From: Bradyrhizobium iriomotense
GTDB taxonomy: Bacteria; Pseudomonadota; Alphaproteobacteria; Rhizobiales; Xanthobacteraceae
NCBI RefSeq assembly: GCF_018129405.1
Contig: NZ_JAFCLP010000001.1
Span: 310,001 to 374,000, forward strand
DNA length: 64,000 nucleotides
Direction: 5' to 3'
Shown: positions 62,970-64,000 of the stretch, piece by piece
How the letters are laid out: every line of letters begins with the position of its first letter
Numbering within the stretch: position 1 is the first letter of the stretch
Program-made: the position numbers and the translations under genes
The notes under the pieces: generated by a model
The model's input: the letters and a program-made list of their open reading frames with translations, nothing else
What the model was told of the DNA's origin: nothing
The model's database searches: none

Positions 62970-64000
62970 GCATGCGTCTCTTCGTCTCCCGCGATGCGGG
63001 TGCGGTCGCTGTCGGCGCAGATGAGGTTGCGCTGGCGCTGGAGCAGGCTGCGGCCAAGCGCGGCGTTGCGATCGAGATCGTCAGGACCGGCTCGCGCGGC
63101 ATGTACTGGCTGGAGCCGCTGGTCGAGGTCGCGACACCTCAGGGCCGGATCGCCTTCGGTCCTGTGACCGAGTCCGACGTGCCCTCCCTGCTCGACGCGC
63201 TCGCCAGCAACACGCCGCATCTCTTGCGTCTCGGCGCGACCGACGAGATCCCCTGGCTGAAGCGCCAGACCCGCCTCACCTTCGCCCGTTGCGGCGTGAT
63301 CGATCCGCGCTCGCTCGACGACTACCGCGCCCATGGCGGCTACAAAGGCCTGGAGCGCGCATTGTCGCTCGGCTCGGAGGCGATCCTCGCTGAGGTCACC
63401 GCATCCGGCCTGCGCGGCCGCGGCGGCGCCGGCTTCCCGACCGGCATCAAGTGGAAGACGGTCGCGCAGGCCAAGGCCGACCGCAAATTCATCGTCTGCA
63501 ATGCCGACGAAGGCGACAGCGGCACCTTTGCCGACCGCATGATCATGGAAGGCGATCCCTTCCTGGTGATCGAGGGCATGACGACCGCCGGCATCACCGT
63601 CGGCGCGACCAAGGGCTACATCTACATCCGCAGCGAATATCCGCACGCGGTCGAGGCCATGAACGCGGCCATCCAGGCAGCCAAGCGCGGCGGCTACCTC
63701 GGCGACAAGATCGGCGGCTCCGCCTACAGCTTCGATCTCGAAGTCCGGGTCGGCGCCGGCGCCTATGTCTGCGGCGAGGAGACCTCGCTGCTGGAGAGTC
63801 TGGAAGGCCGTCGCGGCATCGTGCGCGCCAAGCCGCCGCTGCCGGCGCATCACGGCCTGTTCGGCAAGCCGACCGTCATCAACAACGTGCTGTCGTTCGC
63901 CGCGATCCCCTTCATCCTCGCCGAAGGCGCCAAGGCCTACGCGGATTTCGGCATGGGCCGCTCGCGCGGCACGATGCCGATCCAGCTCGCCGGCAACATC
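62966..64000 (+). CDS. fdsB: NAD-dependent formate dehydrogenase, beta subunit (FMN/4Fe-4S, NuoF-like), 3' end outside window
   Basis: Open from the ATG at 62966, overlapping the fdsG stop by four bases, to the window end, 345 codons of an expected 500 or more. After an N-terminal thioredoxin-like region comes the NADH/FMN motif GLRGRGGAGFPTGIKWK, then CNADEGDSGTFADR and VGAGAYVCGEETSLL. The 4Fe-4S cysteines lie beyond the window. The catalytic alpha subunit fdsA should follow. It oxidises formate to CO2 and makes NADH, the last step for the formate released by Frc. Confidence 0.93.
   Translation, partial: MSMRLFVSRDAGAVAVGADEVALALEQAAAKRGVAIEIVRTGSRGMYWLEPLVEVATPQGRIAFGPVTESDVPSLLDALASNTPHLLRLGATDEIPWLKRQTRLTFARCGVIDPRSLDDYRAHGGYKGLERALSLGSEAILAEVTASGLRGRGGAGFPTGIKWKTVAQAKADRKFIVCNADEGDSGTFADRMIMEGDPFLVIEGMTTAGITVGATKGYIYIRSEYPHAVEAMNAAIQAAKRGGYLGDKIGGSAYSFDLEVRVGAGAYVCGEETSLLESLEGRRGIVRAKPPLPAHHGLFGKPTVINNVLSFAAIPFILAEGAKAYADFGMGRSRGTMPIQLAGNI

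Overview
The window reads as chromosomal DNA of a Bradyrhizobium-like alphaproteobacterium. Support: high GC, dense GC-rich codon use, a PleC/DivJ-type histidine kinase, FixK/FNR-type boxes (TTGA-N6-TCAA), EcfG-type promoters (GGAAC-N16/17-CGTT), families of small rhizobial proteins, and several palindromic intergenic repeats of the kind scattered through Bradyrhizobium genomes. I see no rRNA, tRNA, CRISPR, prophage or complete insertion sequence. Species assignment is inference.

Layout. 0-10 kb: end of a Baeyer-Villiger-type monooxygenase, divergent alanine dehydrogenase and Lrp regulator, a large Orn/Lys/Arg decarboxylase with an acetyltransferase, a deleted ornithine cyclodeaminase pseudogene, an orphan FlgC-like gene, a 2-hydroxyacid dehydrogenase, and a two-gene thiamine-diphosphate decarboxylase. 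10-21 kb (minus strand): glyoxylate carboligase, hydroxypyruvate isomerase and tartronate semialdehyde reductase, then adenine deaminase, a NYN/LOTUS RNase-like gene, a tripartite tricarboxylate transporter and an IclR regulator. 21-27.4 kb: oxalate catabolism, with an ADP-forming acyl-CoA synthetase divergent from gntR-oxc-frc. 27.6-33.6 kb: a probable four-gene operon (arylsulfatase, small secreted protein, DUF2721, octaheme cytochrome with TPRs) behind a perfect FNR/FixK box. 33.9-42.4 kb: SphA-like outer-membrane protein, small stress-type genes, a frameshifted small gene, cold-shock protein, a PhyH-like dioxygenase, SRPBCC protein, a FixK-boxed cytochrome c, an Hsp70-like protein and a WD40 protein. 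42.5-50.2 kb: a 45-residue protein gene, a second tripartite transporter, two tandem OxlT-type oxalate/formate antiporters and a CBS-domain protein. 50.3-64 kb: PanE-like reductase with an FAH hydrolase, a membrane-anchored coiled-coil repeat protein, two secreted proteins, nitronate monooxygenase, quinone oxidoreductase, a CDF transporter, a PAS histidine kinase, and a LysR gene divergent from fdsGB of an NAD-dependent formate dehydrogenase that runs off the window.

How it fits together. Oxalate entering through OxlT (and perhaps the 43-46 kb tripartite system) would be activated by Frc, decarboxylated by Oxc to formyl-CoA and CO2, and the released formate oxidised by the Fds formate dehydrogenase to give NADH. 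Glyoxylate from purine breakdown or from oxalyl-CoA reduction would go through gcl-hyi-glxR to glycerate. The main result is a shared 17-bp palindrome (TGGMAT-N5-ATRCCA), seen by eye before acs, gntR-oxc-frc, the 45-residue gene, the tripartite operon, both oxlT genes and the CBS gene. It ties two blocks about 20 kb apart into one candidate oxalate regulon, probably read by the GntR protein encoded beside oxc.
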